A stretch of 64,000 nucleotides of DNA from Polynucleobacter sp. AP-Kaivos-20-H2 (GTDB lineage: Bacteria; Pseudomonadota; Gammaproteobacteria; Burkholderiales; Burkholderiaceae): contig NZ_JACVOX010000001.1 in NCBI RefSeq assembly GCF_018882215.1, positions 605,902-669,901 on the forward strand, in the 5' to 3' direction. The first letter of the stretch is position 1; the number at the start of each line of letters is the position of its first letter. Below the pieces are notes generated by a model, which was given only the letters and a program-made list of their open reading frames with translations, was not told where the DNA came from and ran no database searches. Made by a program: the position numbers and the translations under genes. Below, one piece after another: positions 1 through 9,302 of the stretch.

Positions 1-8
1 AAAACCCT

Positions 9-100
9 GCTAAGCCAAATACTTAGCCGGTCATCAATAGGCAAAATAACGCTTTATTTTGGGTTATTTAAGGCCCTATGTCCTTGACGGCGCTCAAGGA
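9..100. repeat. cluster of three short hairpins
   Basis: Three separate inverted repeats lie in the gene-free left edge: GCTAAG/CTTAGC at 9-14/22-27, CAAAATAA/TTATTTTG at 42-49/54-61 with loop CGCT, and TCCTTGA/TCAAGGA at 81-87/94-100 with a 6-base loop. They sit just downstream of the leftward lipoprotein gene, so one or more may act as a 3' end or transcription stop. None is followed by a good T-run on the minus strand, so a classical terminator is not demonstrated. Confidence 0.4.
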
Positions 101-122
101 CTTTAAATAAGGGTTTACCCTA

Positions 123-347
123 TTACATTAGGGATGGGGAAGGCTTGTCGCCCGGAGGAAGAGAGTAATCCAACTTGCGCTCATAAAGTCTAGCCTTGTA
201 GCAATCCTGGTAGCCCTTGCTGCCAATTTGCCAACCAATCGATGTGCAGTCGTCTTGGGCAGCCGATTCAATAGAGCCACAGCCTACTAGGCCCATAGTG
301 GCCATGAATGTAATTACAGGAAGAATGCGCAATTTTGTTGAATTCAT
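123..347 (-). CDS. small lipoprotein, unknown function
   Basis: A 74-residue protein with a basic N-terminus, a hydrophobic stretch and a lipobox GLVGC, so the mature protein should be lipidated on its Cys at about residue 23 and be anchored in the inner or outer membrane. The rest is short and polar with two more Cys (around DDCTSIGW and YQDCYKARL) that could form a disulfide. It starts 10 bases after the DUF748 gene stops and has a GAGGG ribosome site, so the two are probably cotranscribed. I do not recognise the family; the pairing suggests an envelope role. Confidence 0.7.
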   Translation of the reverse strand: MNSTKLRILPVITFMATMGLVGCGSIESAAQDDCTSIGWQIGSKGYQDCYKARLYERKLDYSLPPGDKPSPSLM

Positions 348-357
348 GCCCTCAAGT

Positions 358-2778
358 CTACTTGATTCTGATCTCTACATCGAGAGGAATGCCCTCTTTT
401 CCAGCCTCTACAGACTTCACATCACCCAGCTGAATCCGATCCTTAAGGCTGGGGTCAGTCTTAACCATGAAGCCGAAGGCCGTCTTTGCCCTACTTTTTG
501 CCAATTCCTTAAGCTCGGCATCAGTGATCTCTATTCCAGCGATCAATTCCTCATGCAGTTGCTCATTGCGCTTCTCGCCATCTGGAAGCGTCAATAGACG
601 TTGTCCAAGCTTGATGCGCCCTATGTATTGGGCATATGCCGCCAACAGGCCTGACTGCACTTTCGGATCCGTAAATGATGGGGTGGGCACTGGTTCTCCA
701 GGGGCCAACTTAAAACCAGCGTCTAGCAAAATAGCGCCATCTGCCTTAGCCCTTGCAAGCTCCTTCTTATCTTGCACAGGATCATAAGTACCGATGATCT
801 CCAAGCTCGAATTCGGGCGCTTTACTAGATACTCGCCAAATTTTTCTAGGCGGTCTTGATCTGCAACCAGAAAGACTGCTTCTCCAGGCACTGCATTAAC
901 ACCCTCTTCGCCACCCATTCCCAAAATAGATGCAAGGGCTCTAAACGGTGCTGTTGCTACGTTTGTTAGAACATTACTAATGGCCTGCCAAACCAAACCA
1001 CTGGCACTAAATTCTGGGGAGTCAACATTGCCTGCAATCCGAACCGTGACATCAATCGTGTCATCAGAGTCTTCTAACAAAGCAATTGCTAAGCCTAGCG
1101 GTAATTTTTTGCCAGTAAAGTCCGGTACCTCATCACCCAGCACCACCTTCTTAATAATGATCTGATTACTTCCATTGAGTTCGCCATCTTTGGCTTTGTA
1201 ATTGAGATTGAGGTTTAGTCGTCCACTAGTAATTTGATAGCCCGCGAATGTCATGACTGCAGGATTGAAGGTTGTCAACGGGAGGTTTCTAAAGGCCATC
1301 AAGATGTCGTGATTGCGCCGCGGGTCATCAAATGATGCTTGTCCTTTTGCTCGCATACTTCCTGAGCCAGCAACAACGCCGTCCATCGCCACAGTGGCAA
1401 ATCGACCAGGGGTATTGCTGACCCCCAAAAGAGTGGCATTGAACTTCTTCACATCCACCTTAAAATTAGGACGCATCGCCATATCCGAAAAGTACACTTC
1501 CCCACTCTTTAAGTTCATAGATCGAATATCCAAACTGAATGCAGAAGGAGCATCCGTTTTAGGGGTGGTCACAGGCTCAGCTTTTGTTTCTGTTGTTGGC
1601 TTAGAAAATAACCTTCTGAAGTTTGAGAACCCTTCTTCATTAATTTCAAATTGAAGGGTTGGTGCATTAATGATCAATTCATCAATTGCTAGAGAATTAC
1701 TTGAAGACTGTTTTGATTTAACTGATTTGTATTCAAGCTGGCGAATATCAGCCACCTTCCAAACAATCAGAGGATACTTTTGACCTTTTTCTAGGATCGC
1801 CAAATCTGAAACATGGATATCACCAGAAACTGAATCAACCCCACCGCCAAACTTCACGACAAGATCTGCATTAACTGCACCACTCTTACCAATCAGCTCT
1901 TTATTCGCCGGTACTAGAGCAATGATGGGTGCTATTGCCAAACCCTCAATCTTGACCTTACCCTCGACTGACTTTGAATCGGTATTGAAATCCCAATGCG
2001 AACGTAAGTCACCATCGTCCAACATCAAATTGAGCTGCACACCTAACTTACCAGGCTGAGGATTATCCAGTCCGCCAGCAATAGCGACATGCTGATAAGC
2101 GATTATTTTATTGATGCCTGGTATTAAAACTTGCAAAGCGCCAAGATTAAAGTCGTATTGACCACGGACACCCGTCACCACTCCTTGCCTATCGTAGTTG
2201 GCAACATCAAGCAACTTCACAGTAAAAGGCTTGAGTTCTTCTTTGAGCTTAGTAGAGTCATCCACTAAATGTAATGACGCGGTACTGACCAATAATTCAT
2301 CAATAGAGATTTTGAGAGGCTTCTTGCTCTCTTTTGGGTCTGAAGGCGGTATTGATTTTTCAATGGAAGCAATTAATTCTTGCCAATTCCAGACCCCTAA
2401 GTGCGCTCCCTTAGGCAACTTCTTCTCGACCAATACCTTAGGCTCCTCAAGCAAGATCTTCTGAAAGCCTAGCTCGCCCAGAACCAGCTTTGTCCACTTA
2501 AGGGTAATAGCCAGTTTTTGAAATTCCAGTAATTTAGAACCACCCTCTTTTGCCAAGTGAAGGCCATCAAGCTCCACCCTCAGCCGCAACGGAGAAAGAC
2601 TAAGATCTTGATAGGAGATCTCGTAACCGATCTTTTCACCATATTCGGCCAGGGACTTTTTAATCAAGCCAGGCAGCAACAAATGGCTTGCACACCAAAA
2701 TATAACTACAAGAGCAAGCAATGCCCATGCAGTACGTCGGCACCAAAGCTGTATTCGGGGGGGTTTAAGGGAAAGCAT
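358..2778 (-). CDS. DUF748 (AsmA-like) envelope protein
   Basis: An 806-residue protein with one N-terminal membrane segment (about residues 13-35), then long beta-rich repeats typical of DUF748/AsmA-like proteins. Such proteins are thought to span the periplasm from an inner-membrane anchor and are often linked to lipid transport or envelope integrity. The middle carries the typical segments on outer-surface-like beta strands (for example FSLDIRSMNLKSGEVYFSD, around residues 410-430). The C-terminal third is alpha-helical and charged, with an OmpA-like stretch around FGEYLVKRPNSSLEIIGTYD. The annotated ATG gives a good membrane anchor. It heads a leftward two-gene unit with the small lipoprotein. 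The exact role cannot be read from the sequence. Confidence 0.8.
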   Translation of the reverse strand: MLSLKPPRIQLWCRRTAWALLALVVIFWCASHLLLPGLIKKSLAEYGEKIGYEISYQDLSLSPLRLRVELDGLHLAKEGGSKLLEFQKLAITLKWTKLVLGELGFQKILLEEPKVLVEKKLPKGAHLGVWNWQELIASIEKSIPPSDPKESKKPLKISIDELLVSTASLHLVDDSTKLKEELKPFTVKLLDVANYDRQGVVTGVRGQYDFNLGALQVLIPGINKIIAYQHVAIAGGLDNPQPGKLGVQLNLMLDDGDLRSHWDFNTDSKSVEGKVKIEGLAIAPIIALVPANKELIGKSGAVNADLVVKFGGGVDSVSGDIHVSDLAILEKGQKYPLIVWKVADIRQLEYKSVKSKQSSSNSLAIDELIINAPTLQFEINEEGFSNFRRLFSKPTTETKAEPVTTPKTDAPSAFSLDIRSMNLKSGEVYFSDMAMRPNFKVDVKKFNATLLGVSNTPGRFATVAMDGVVAGSGSMRAKGQASFDDPRRNHDILMAFRNLPLTTFNPAVMTFAGYQITSGRLNLNLNYKAKDGELNGSNQIIIKKVVLGDEVPDFTGKKLPLGLAIALLEDSDDTIDVTVRIAGNVDSPEFSASGLVWQAISNVLTNVATAPFRALASILGMGGEEGVNAVPGEAVFLVADQDRLEKFGEYLVKRPNSSLEIIGTYDPVQDKKELARAKADGAILLDAGFKLAPGEPVPTPSFTDPKVQSGLLAAYAQYIGRIKLGQRLLTLPDGEKRNEQLHEELIAGIEITDAELKELAKSRAKTAFGFMVKTDPSLKDRIQLGDVKSVEAGKEGIPLDVEIRIK

Positions 2779-2855
2779 CTACTTGTCTTTATAGGTCAAC
2801 ATCAGTAACAATGAAATTTACACAGAATAATAAATATACCCCCCTCAGGAGACAC

Positions 2856-3449
2856 ATGAAAACCTTCCTCAAAAAACTGACCCTCTCTATTGCTTGCCTT
2901 GCCGCCCTAGCTATAGGTGGTGTTGCTAACGCCCAAAACGCAGACGGGTTTACTGATCTGATTGATGGAGTTAGCTTAAGTGGCTGGAACATTATTGGAA
3001 GCGCCAACTGGGTGATTGGCAATGGCATTGTTGAAGGCAACAAACCTTCAGGTTTTTTAGTGAGCACCAAGTCTTACAAGAACTTTGTCATCAAGGCTGA
3101 GTTTTATGCCGAGTCTAATACGAATAGCGGTATCTTTATTCGTTGCCAGGACCCAAACAAGGTAAGTCAATACACTTGTTATGAAGTCAATATTTGGGAT
3201 ACCCGCCCTGAACAAGCGTACGCAACCGGTGCTATTGTGGATGTTGCCAAAGTTGACCCAGTACCTAAGGCCGGTGGACGCTGGAACACGATGGAAATTA
3301 TTGCAAATGGCCCCAACTTTAAGGTCATGATGAATGGCGTTGTGACAGTAGCTAATGGTCAGGATAGTAAATATTCTGAAGGCCCTATTGCCCTGCAATC
3401 TGCCGGTGGCGTCATTATATTTAGAAAGCTACAGATTAAGCCGCTTTAA
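2856..3449 (+). CDS. secreted DUF1080 family protein
   Basis: A 197-residue protein with a clear signal peptide (MKTFLKKLTLSIACLAALA, cleavage near ANA-QNAD). It is followed by a DUF1080 (3-keto-disaccharide hydrolase-type, concanavalin-like) domain: the FTDLIDGVSLSGWNI opening and the NSGIFIRCQDPN core are characteristic. Family members are periplasmic or secreted and bind or cleave sugars, but many lack a tested activity. I chose the ATG at 2856 because AGGAGA precedes it by 3-4 bases and it begins the signal peptide; an upstream in-frame ATG at 2811 would bury the signal. It converges with the toxin-antitoxin pair, with one base between the stops. Confidence 0.8.
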   Translation: MKTFLKKLTLSIACLAALAIGGVANAQNADGFTDLIDGVSLSGWNIIGSANWVIGNGIVEGNKPSGFLVSTKSYKNFVIKAEFYAESNTNSGIFIRCQDPNKVSQYTCYEVNIWDTRPEQAYATGAIVDVAKVDPVPKAGGRWNTMEIIANGPNFKVMMNGVVTVANGQDSKYSEGPIALQSAGGVIIFRKLQIKPL

Positions 3450-3450
3450 A

Positions 3451-3801
3451 TTATTGAATACTGATTTCGTAGCGATCGCCACATGCCACGGGCCTCAGGG
3501 CCTTGGCCTCTTGGAGCATTTTGACTAAGCCGTAATGCGACATTGTTTTTAGCGTGCGGGATAAGTTCCCCTGCTTTCTTCCGGTAAGTTCAGCTAGCTC
3601 AGAAATCGATACAGGCTTAGATGCTCTGATGACATGCAGTAAGGCCCTGTTCTCATCACTCAATACCTGCGCCAGTGAACGCATCGAGGTAAACCATATC
3701 TTCGGATCAGATGCCTTTGGTTTTAGATCGCCTTTAGCAATGGCCAAGACGCGTGCCCGAATATCTTTTTGTGATGCAATCCCTATTTTGATGACTTTCA
3801 T
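3451..3801 (-). CDS. TumA-type HTH antitoxin/autorepressor
   Basis: A 116-residue winged helix-turn-helix protein. The C-terminal half reads as a MarR/ArsR-like reader head (SISELAELTGRKQGNLSRT followed by LKTMSHYGLVKM), and the family is the HVO_A0114-like DNA-binding group that accompanies TumE toxins. Its ATG overlaps the toxin stop as ATGA, which implies translational coupling in the order toxin first, antitoxin second. It should neutralise the TumE-like toxin and repress the operon, presumably by binding the paired palindromes at 4161-4185. The family call is from motif and context; no contact residues can be read. Confidence 0.75.
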   Translation of the reverse strand: MKVIKIGIASQKDIRARVLAIAKGDLKPKASDPKIWFTSMRSLAQVLSDENRALLHVIRASKPVSISELAELTGRKQGNLSRTLKTMSHYGLVKMLQEAKALRPVACGDRYEISIQ

Positions 3802-4157
3802 ATATCTTTATCTACCTTTAAGACTTTATCAACATCGACAAAAAAATCACTTAGGAGTTGGTGCGCATCCCTAAACTCATAGGCAACGCCTGGGTCACTT
3901 GAACTACGATGCCTGTGATCGAATGCCAATTTTCTACCTGAATAGACTGCTCTAAGCCTAACCGCATGAGCATTGTCATAACCCAAAATTCTCAAGCCTT
4001 TGGGGTTGTGCAAGGTTAATGAATAGCGCACCCCGTGCGGTACTGCCTCGCTAACAGCTACCTCCCAAGCCTCAATCTTTACCCAGTAACCATCGCCTTG
4101 ATCAATGATCTCTTGGTGCAGATCTAAAAGAGTGATAACTCCACGATTTCCCATCAC
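3798..4157 (-). CDS. TumE-type toxin (DUF6516)
   Basis: A 119-residue protein resembling the TumE/DUF6516 toxins, which sit directly upstream of a winged-HTH antitoxin. Visible family-like features are the N-terminal LLDLHQEIIDQGDGYWVKIEAW block, the YSLTLHNPKGLRILGYDNAH core and the FDHRHRSS segment rich in His and Arg, a plausible nuclease-like or nucleic-acid surface. Translation may begin at GTG (4157) or at the next codon, ATG (4154); no strong Shine-Dalgarno is present, as the palindromic operator occupies that place. TumE activity is not well established, so the molecular target is inferred only as growth-inhibiting. Confidence 0.7.
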   Translation of the reverse strand: MMGNRGVITLLDLHQEIIDQGDGYWVKIEAWEVAVSEAVPHGVRYSLTLHNPKGLRILGYDNAHAVRLRAVYSGRKLAFDHRHRSSSDPGVAYEFRDAHQLLSDFFVDVDKVLKVDKDI

Positions 4158-4160
4158 TCA

Positions 4161-4185
4161 TGATATATCACCAGATGATATATCA
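4161..4185. promoter_or_regulatory. double-palindrome operator of the toxin-antitoxin pair
   Basis: Two exact copies of the 10-base palindrome TGATATATCA stand at 4161-4170 and 4176-4185, separated by CCAGA, directly before the toxin start. The 15-base spacing puts the centres about 1.5 helical turns apart. The position over the expected -10/ribosome-site region fits binding of two antitoxin dimers and autorepression. The regulator is inferred from adjacency. Confidence 0.7.
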
Positions 4186-4214
4186 AAAGTAACAGACCCG
4201 CTTAAATTATGGGT

Positions 4215-4520
4215 TTATTTTGCTGGCGGAAAGCCTGCTTTTTGCTCCCACATATTATTAAATACATGGATGATGGGCTTATCATAAACACCTGCCTTGG
4301 TATAGGGCTCATCCTTTAACCAAGCATCCGCATCTGCCCTGCTAGGAAAGTCGATTGCGAGCAAGCTGCCAACTGTAGTCTTACCATCTTCAGATGTGAG
4401 GGGCCCAGCAAAAGCCATGCGGTCAGAAAGTTGCGCTAAATAAGCACGGTGCTCTGGTCGGATTTGTACACGCAAGTCAGCAGTACCAGGCTTATCCATC
4501 AACAAAATTGCAAAGATCAT
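4215..4520 (-). CDS. YciI family protein
   Basis: A 101-residue single-domain protein of the YciI (YCII-related, DGPF-like ferredoxin fold) family. The opening MIFAILLMDKPG, a RPEHRAYLAQL helix and the segment FAGPLTSEDG are typical; the His and Asp in these segments are the usual putative catalytic pair. The cellular role of the family is unclear; some members act in dehalogenation or aromatic metabolism. GGAG sits 5 bases before the ATG. It stands alone between the toxin-antitoxin operator and a terminator behind tRNA-Ser. Confidence 0.8.
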   Translation of the reverse strand: MIFAILLMDKPGTADLRVQIRPEHRAYLAQLSDRMAFAGPLTSEDGKTTVGSLLAIDFPSRADADAWLKDEPYTKAGVYDKPIIHVFNNMWEQKAGFPPAK

Positions 4521-4590
4521 GTTTTCTCCATCTTTTAATTGGTTTTATTTTTAAATCTTAATTAGCAAGATACTACGGTAAGTTCCAAAG

Positions 4591-4614
4591 AAAAAACCAC
4601 CCGTAGGTGGTTTT
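4591..4614 (-). terminator. intrinsic terminator behind tRNA-Ser
   Basis: ACCACC/GGTGGT arms (4596-4601 and 4606-4611) with loop CGTA are flanked by A6 on the left and T3 on the right. Read leftwards this gives a GC stem followed by six T residues, as expected to end the tRNA-Ser transcript. Confidence 0.75.
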
Positions 4615-4623
4615 CTTGATGCT

Positions 4624-4714
4624 TGGCGGAAGAGGCGGGATTCGAACCCGCGGTAGGCTATTAACCTACGCACGCTTTCCAGGCGTGTGACTTAAACCGC
4701 TCATCCACCCTTCC
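4624..4714 (-). tRNA. tRNA-Ser (anticodon GGA)
   Basis: A complete serine tRNA with encoded CCA. The 7-bp acceptor stem pairs GGAAGGG with CTCTTCC. The anticodon stem CACGC/GCGTG carries loop CTGGAAA, giving anticodon GGA, and the T arm contains GGTTCGAATCC. The long variable arm (GTAGGTT..AGCCTAC) is diagnostic of tRNA-Ser. Confidence 0.95.
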
Positions 4715-4771
4715 GGAACCGATGATTATACGATTCCCGAAGAGATTTGGTCTAAATCTTGATTTAGCTTA

Positions 4772-6745
4772 TTACAGAGACTCTTTGAGCTGGTCCAAGA
4801 TGTGTGGATTTTCCAGGGTTGAGGTGTCTTGAGTCACTTCTTCGCCTTTAGCAATCACACGTAAGAGACGGCGCATGATCTTGCCGGAACGGGTCTTAGG
4901 CAAGTTATCACCGAAACGAACATCCTTAGGCTTAGCGATCGGGCCGATCTCCTTACCTACCCAGTTACGTAGCTCAGTAGCAAGCTTCTTGGCTTCATCA
5001 CCAGTTGGGCGTCCACCCTTCAGAACGACGAATACGCAAATGGCTTCACCAGTCAGCTCGTCAGGACGACCCACAACTGCTGCCTCAGCAACCAATGGGT
5101 TAGCCACTAAGCAAGATTCAATTTCCATGGTTCCCATGCGGTGACCAGAAACGTTCAATACGTCATCGATACGACCAGTAATGGTGAAGTAGCCAGTATC
5201 TTTATTACGGATTGCGCCGTCACCAGCAAGATACAAGGTGCCACCCAACTCTTCTGGGAAATAAGACTTCACGAAACGATCTGCATCATTCCAAATCGTA
5301 CGAATCATGGAAGGCCATGGACGCTTCACAACCAAGATACCGCCTTGACCATTAGGAACGTCTACACCAGCCTCATCCACAATCGCCGCCTGAATACCTG
5401 GCAATGGTAATGTGCATGAACCAGGAATCATTGGGGTTGCGCCTGGCAATGGTGAAATCATGTGACCACCAGTTTCTGTTTGCCAGAACGTATCTGCGAT
5501 TGGGCACTTTGAATTACCAACATGCTCGTAGTACCACATCCATGCTTCAGGATTGATTGGCTCACCAACAGAACCCAAGAGACGCAGTGATGATAAATCG
5601 TAGCTCTTTGGATGCACTGCTTCATCATTGCTTGATGCTTTGATTAATGAACGAATCGCTGTTGGTGCTGTATAGAAAATAGATGCTTTGTGTTTTTGGA
5701 TCATATCCCAGAAACGGCCAGCATTTGGATAGGTTGGCACGCCTTCAAATACGATCTCAGTAGCGCCGACTGCGAGTGGGCCATAAGTAATATAGGAGTG
5801 GCCTGTTACCCAACCAATGTCGGCGGTACACCAGAACACGTCATTAGGCTTGATATCAAAGGTCCACTTCATTGTGAGAATGGCCCACAAAAGGTAGCCG
5901 CCTGTAGAGTGTTGAACACCCTTTGGCTTACCGGTTGAACCGGATGTGTACAGAATAAATAATGGATGCTCAGCGCTTACCCACTCTGGCTCACAAGTCG
6001 TTGCTTCATTAGCTACGATCTCTTGCATCCAAACATCGCGACCTGCTTGCATAGTGACATCAGTGCCAGTACGCTTGCTCACGATGACATGCTTAACCTT
6101 AGGGCATTCGCCTGTGGAAAGCGCTTCGTCACAAATTGCTTTGAGTGGCAATGCTTTGCCTCCGCGGAACTGGCCATCAGCAGTAATCACTGCAACTGCA
6201 CCCACGTCCATAATGCGGTCACGCAATGCTTGGGCTGAAAAACCGCCAAACACTACAGAGTGAATTGCGCCAATACGCGCACAGGCTTGCATGGCAACAA
6301 TGCCTTCGATGGTCATTGCCATGTAAATAATGACGCTGTCACCAGACTTGACGCCCATCTTGCGCAGTGCGTTTGCCATCTTGCAAACACGCTCAAGCAT
6401 TTCTTTGTAAGTTACCTTAGTAACCGTACCGTCATCTGCTTCAAAAATAATGGCTGTCTTATCACCTAAGCCGGCTTCAACTTGGCGATCTAAACAGTTG
6501 TATGACGCGTTCGTTGTGCCATCTTCAAACCATTTGTAGAAAGGCGCCTTGGATTCATCTAAAACCTTGGTAAATGGCTTTTTCCAATAGAGGTTCTCTT
6601 TAGCAAGACGACCCCAAAAACCGTCGTAATCTGAATTGGCTTCAGCACAGAGCTTGTTATAAGCCTCCATACCTGGAATTGCCGCACCCTTTACAAAGTC
6701 TGCAGGCGGGTTAAAAACGCGGTTTTCTTGCTTTAATGGTTCCAT
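4772..6745 (-). CDS. acs: acetyl-CoA synthetase
   Basis: A 657-residue AMP-forming acetate:CoA ligase that activates acetate through acetyl-AMP to acetyl-CoA. All signature blocks are present: the phosphate loop [12 protein letters not shown], the WWQTETG-like block read here as [12 protein letters not shown], and the hinge [18 protein letters not shown]. The C-terminal [11 protein letters not shown] carries Lys622, the residue acetylated in Acs of other bacteria. Length is normal for the family. It is divergent from the fumarase gene across a 187-base region, which links acetate entry with the citric acid cycle. Confidence 0.97.
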   Translation of the reverse strand: MEPLKQENRVFNPPADFVKGAAIPGMEAYNKLCAEANSDYDGFWGRLAKENLYWKKPFTKVLDESKAPFYKWFEDGTTNASYNCLDRQVEAGLGDKTAIIFEADDGTVTKVTYKEMLERVCKMANALRKMGVKSGDSVIIYMAMTIEGIVAMQACARIGAIHSVVFGGFSAQALRDRIMDVGAVAVITADGQFRGGKALPLKAICDEALSTGECPKVKHVIVSKRTGTDVTMQAGRDVWMQEIVANEATTCEPEWVSAEHPLFILYTSGSTGKPKGVQHSTGGYLLWAILTMKWTFDIKPNDVFWCTADIGWVTGHSYITYGPLAVGATEIVFEGVPTYPNAGRFWDMIQKHKASIFYTAPTAIRSLIKASSNDEAVHPKSYDLSSLRLLGSVGEPINPEAWMWYYEHVGNSKCPIADTFWQTETGGHMISPLPGATPMIPGSCTLPLPGIQAAIVDEAGVDVPNGQGGILVVKRPWPSMIRTIWNDADRFVKSYFPEELGGTLYLAGDGAIRNKDTGYFTITGRIDDVLNVSGHRMGTMEIESCLVANPLVAEAAVVGRPDELTGEAICVFVVLKGGRPTGDEAKKLATELRNWVGKEIGPIAKPKDVRFGDNLPKTRSGKIMRRLLRVIAKGEEVTQDTSTLENPHILDQLKESL

Positions 6746-6932
6746 GCTTCACAGCCCTCTATCTAATAATCAATAATCTAATATCAACAACAAATGCGAG
6801 AAAATGTCGCAAAATGACAGTTTTAGACTCTCAAGACCTTAGAAGATAAGTGAAAACACTTGGGATTTGCTCTATGGCAAACCCTTAAAATAGGGCAAAC
6901 CTTACTAATAATGTGGAAATAAGCAGATAACC
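6746..6932. promoter_or_regulatory. divergent acs/fum control region with short repeats
   Basis: A 187-base gap between divergently transcribed acs and fum. It holds a TGCGA/TCGCA inverted repeat around 6794-6810, a TTTGC/GCAAA inverted repeat at 6866-6870/6877-6881, and two direct copies of GGCAAACC at 6876-6883 and 6894-6901, 18 bases apart. The pair close to fum is a plausible regulator site. I could not assign promoter boxes with confidence. Confidence 0.35.
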
Positions 6933-8456
6933 ATGACCAATATCAAACAAAACGACCTGATTCAAAGCGTTGCGGACGCATTTCAATTCATTTCCTACTA
7001 CCATCCCAAGGACTTCATTACTGCCATGGGCAAGGCTTATGAATTGGAACAAGGTCATGGTGCCAAAGACGCGATTGCCCAAATTTTGACCAATAGCCGC
7101 ATGTGCGCCGAAGGTCACAGGCCAATGTGCCAAGACACTGGTATTGCCGTAGTCTTCCTCAAAATCGGCATGAATGTTCAATGGCCTGATGCGACCATGA
7201 GCGTCACCGATATGGTCAATGAAGGCGTGCGTCGCGCTTACCTTAATCCTGACAATATGTTGCGCGCTTCAGTGCTGACAGATCCAGCAGGCAAACGCAA
7301 AAATACTGGGGATAACACTCCCGCTGTCATCCACTATGAAATTGTCCCGGGGGATGATGTTGAAGTGATTTGTGCGGCTAAAGGCGGCGGCTCAGAAAAT
7401 AAAGCCAAGATGGTTATGCTCAACCCTTCCGATTCCATTGTGGATTGGGTTCTCAAAACCGTTCCCACTATGGGCGCAGGTTGGTGCCCTCCAGGCATCC
7501 TCGGCATTGGTATTGGCGGCACACCAGAAAAAGCCATGCTCATGGCTAAAGAAGCCTTAATGGGTCCCGTTGATATTCAAGAACTGATTGAGCGTGGCCC
7601 TAAAAATCGCGTTGATGAACTACGTCTCGAGCTCTATGAAAAAGTAAACAAACTCGGCATCGGCGCTCAAGGCCTAGGTGGTTTAGCCACTGTGCTCGAT
7701 ATCAAGATCCTGGATTACCCAACGCATGCTGCTTCATTACCAGTTGCCATGATTCCGAATTGCGCAGCGACTCGTCATATTCATTTCCATTTACATGGCG
7801 ATGGTCCTGCAAAACTCGAAGCCCCTTCACTTTCAGATTGGCCAGATGTAACTTGGACACCCGATGTTCAAAAATCTAAGCGCGTCAATTTAGATACCCT
7901 CACCGCAGCTGAAGTAGCCAGCTGGAAACCAGGTGAAACTTTATTGCTCAACGGTAAAATTTTGACTGGTCGTGATGCTGCTCATAAGCGTATTCAGGAT
8001 ATGCTCGCCAAAGGCGAAGAGTTGCCAGTAAGCTTTAAAGACCGTGTGATCTATTACGTTGGTCCGGTTGACCCTGTGCGTGATGAGGCAGTTGGCCCAG
8101 CAGGCCCTACTACTGCAACTCGTATGGATAAATTTACTGAGATGATGCTGGCCAAAACTGGCTTGATTTCAATGATTGGTAAAGCTGAGCGCGGACCAGA
8201 GGCGATTGAAGCTATCAAGAAACATAAGTCAGCTTACTTAATGGCTGTTGGCGGCGCTGCGTACTTGGTATCTAAAGCTATTCAGACTTCTAAAGTAGTT
8301 GGCTTTGCTGATTTAGGCATGGAAGCCATTTACGAGTTCGATGTCAAAGACATGCCAGTAACTGTTGCAGTGAACTCAGAAGGCATCTCAATGCACAATG
8401 AAGGTCCACGTGAATGGCAAGCGAAGATTGCTGGCATTCCAGTCAAGATTGCTTAA
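6933..8456 (+). CDS. fumA: fumarate hydratase, class I
   Basis: A 507-residue single-chain iron-sulfur fumarase that interconverts fumarate and malate in the citric acid cycle. The N-terminal alpha part contains MCAEGHRPMCQDTGIAVVF and IPNCAATRHIHFH, and another Cys in GWCPPGILGIGIGG; these Cys are the expected [4Fe-4S] ligands. The C-terminal beta part carries PVDPVRDEAVGPAGPTTATR and GFADLGMEAIYEFDV. Alpha and beta are fused, as in FumA/FumB type enzymes. Start ATG at 6933 matches the family N-terminus. Divergent from acs. Confidence 0.95.
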   Translation: MTNIKQNDLIQSVADAFQFISYYHPKDFITAMGKAYELEQGHGAKDAIAQILTNSRMCAEGHRPMCQDTGIAVVFLKIGMNVQWPDATMSVTDMVNEGVRRAYLNPDNMLRASVLTDPAGKRKNTGDNTPAVIHYEIVPGDDVEVICAAKGGGSENKAKMVMLNPSDSIVDWVLKTVPTMGAGWCPPGILGIGIGGTPEKAMLMAKEALMGPVDIQELIERGPKNRVDELRLELYEKVNKLGIGAQGLGGLATVLDIKILDYPTHAASLPVAMIPNCAATRHIHFHLHGDGPAKLEAPSLSDWPDVTWTPDVQKSKRVNLDTLTAAEVASWKPGETLLLNGKILTGRDAAHKRIQDMLAKGEELPVSFKDRVIYYVGPVDPVRDEAVGPAGPTTATRMDKFTEMMLAKTGLISMIGKAERGPEAIEAIKKHKSAYLMAVGGAAYLVSKAIQTSKVVGFADLGMEAIYEFDVKDMPVTVAVNSEGISMHNEGPREWQAKIAGIPVKIA

Positions 8457-8495
8457 CACCCTAACAACTTCATTACAGAGCAAGCATAGTCCACA

Positions 8496-9302
8496 TTGGC
8501 ACTCATCGGGGTTTTTGATTCTGGCGTTGGAGGCTTATCCGTATTGGATGAGGCTCTGCGTCAGCTGCCCCAGCATGACTATATTTATCTTGCCGACTCA
8601 GCCAACGCGCCTTACGGCGAAAAATCGAGCGACTGGATTGCAAAGCGTAGCCTCGCCCTTTGCAGCTATCTAGCTAGCAAAGGATGTGACGCCATCGTAG
8701 TTGCCTGCAACACTGCAACTGCTGAAGCGATTAAACAAATTCGGGAGTCAATTTCTGTTCCGATCATTGGGGTTGAGCCAGGCATTAAGCCAGCAGCCAT
8801 GCAATCGCAAAACAATATAGTCGGCGTCCTCGCCACTGAGGCGACTCTCAAGAGCGATAAGTTCAATGCTTTATTAAATACCCTGCCAAATGATTGTCAG
8901 TTCATCAAACAAGCTGGCGCAGGATTGGTGCCGTTGATAGAGTCCGGTAAAGCAGATAACGAAGAAACCTTAGAGTTGCTAGCAAAACATCTTGAGCCCA
9001 TTCAAGACGCAGGTGCAGATACCCTAGTGCTGGGCTGCACGCATTACCCCTTCTTGAGAAAAGCTATTCGTAAACTGCTAGGCGAATCTATTACGCTGAT
9101 TGACACCAGTGACGCTGTAGTTAGGCAGCTCAAAAGACAACTTGAGAATCTTAAAAGCACAAGCTCTAGCAATGAACATGGGACGGTACTATTCCTGAGT
9201 AGCAAAAATGAAGAGTCCCTATTATTCATGGCGCAAGATTTAATGTCTGCCGATTTAACTTCGCATGTAATTGAAGCACGCATCTTGGGTGAAATAAGAT
9301 GA
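8496..9302 (+). CDS. murI: glutamate racemase
   Basis: A 268-residue cofactor-independent racemase that makes D-glutamate for peptidoglycan. The two catalytic Cys are Cys71 (VVACNTATA) and Cys181 (LVLGCTHYPF), and the substrate-binding N-terminus reads GVFDSGVGGLSV with Asp8. The start is a TTG at 8496; no ATG or GTG fits upstream and the protein begins MALIGVFDSG as in the family, so the rare start seems real. The stop overlaps the next gene as ATGA, which couples it to the tonB-like gene. Confidence 0.95.
   Translation: MALIGVFDSGVGGLSVLDEALRQLPQHDYIYLADSANAPYGEKSSDWIAKRSLALCSYLASKGCDAIVVACNTATAEAIKQIRESISVPIIGVEPGIKPAAMQSQNNIVGVLATEATLKSDKFNALLNTLPNDCQFIKQAGAGLVPLIESGKADNEETLELLAKHLEPIQDAGADTLVLGCTHYPFLRKAIRKLLGESITLIDTSDAVVRQLKRQLENLKSTSSSNEHGTVLFLSSKNEESLLFMAQDLMSADLTSHVIEARILGEIR

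Noticed and set aside
5946..6263. Plus-strand frames of up to about 105 codons opposite acs
   Set aside because: Frames opposite a conserved enzyme, no start signals.
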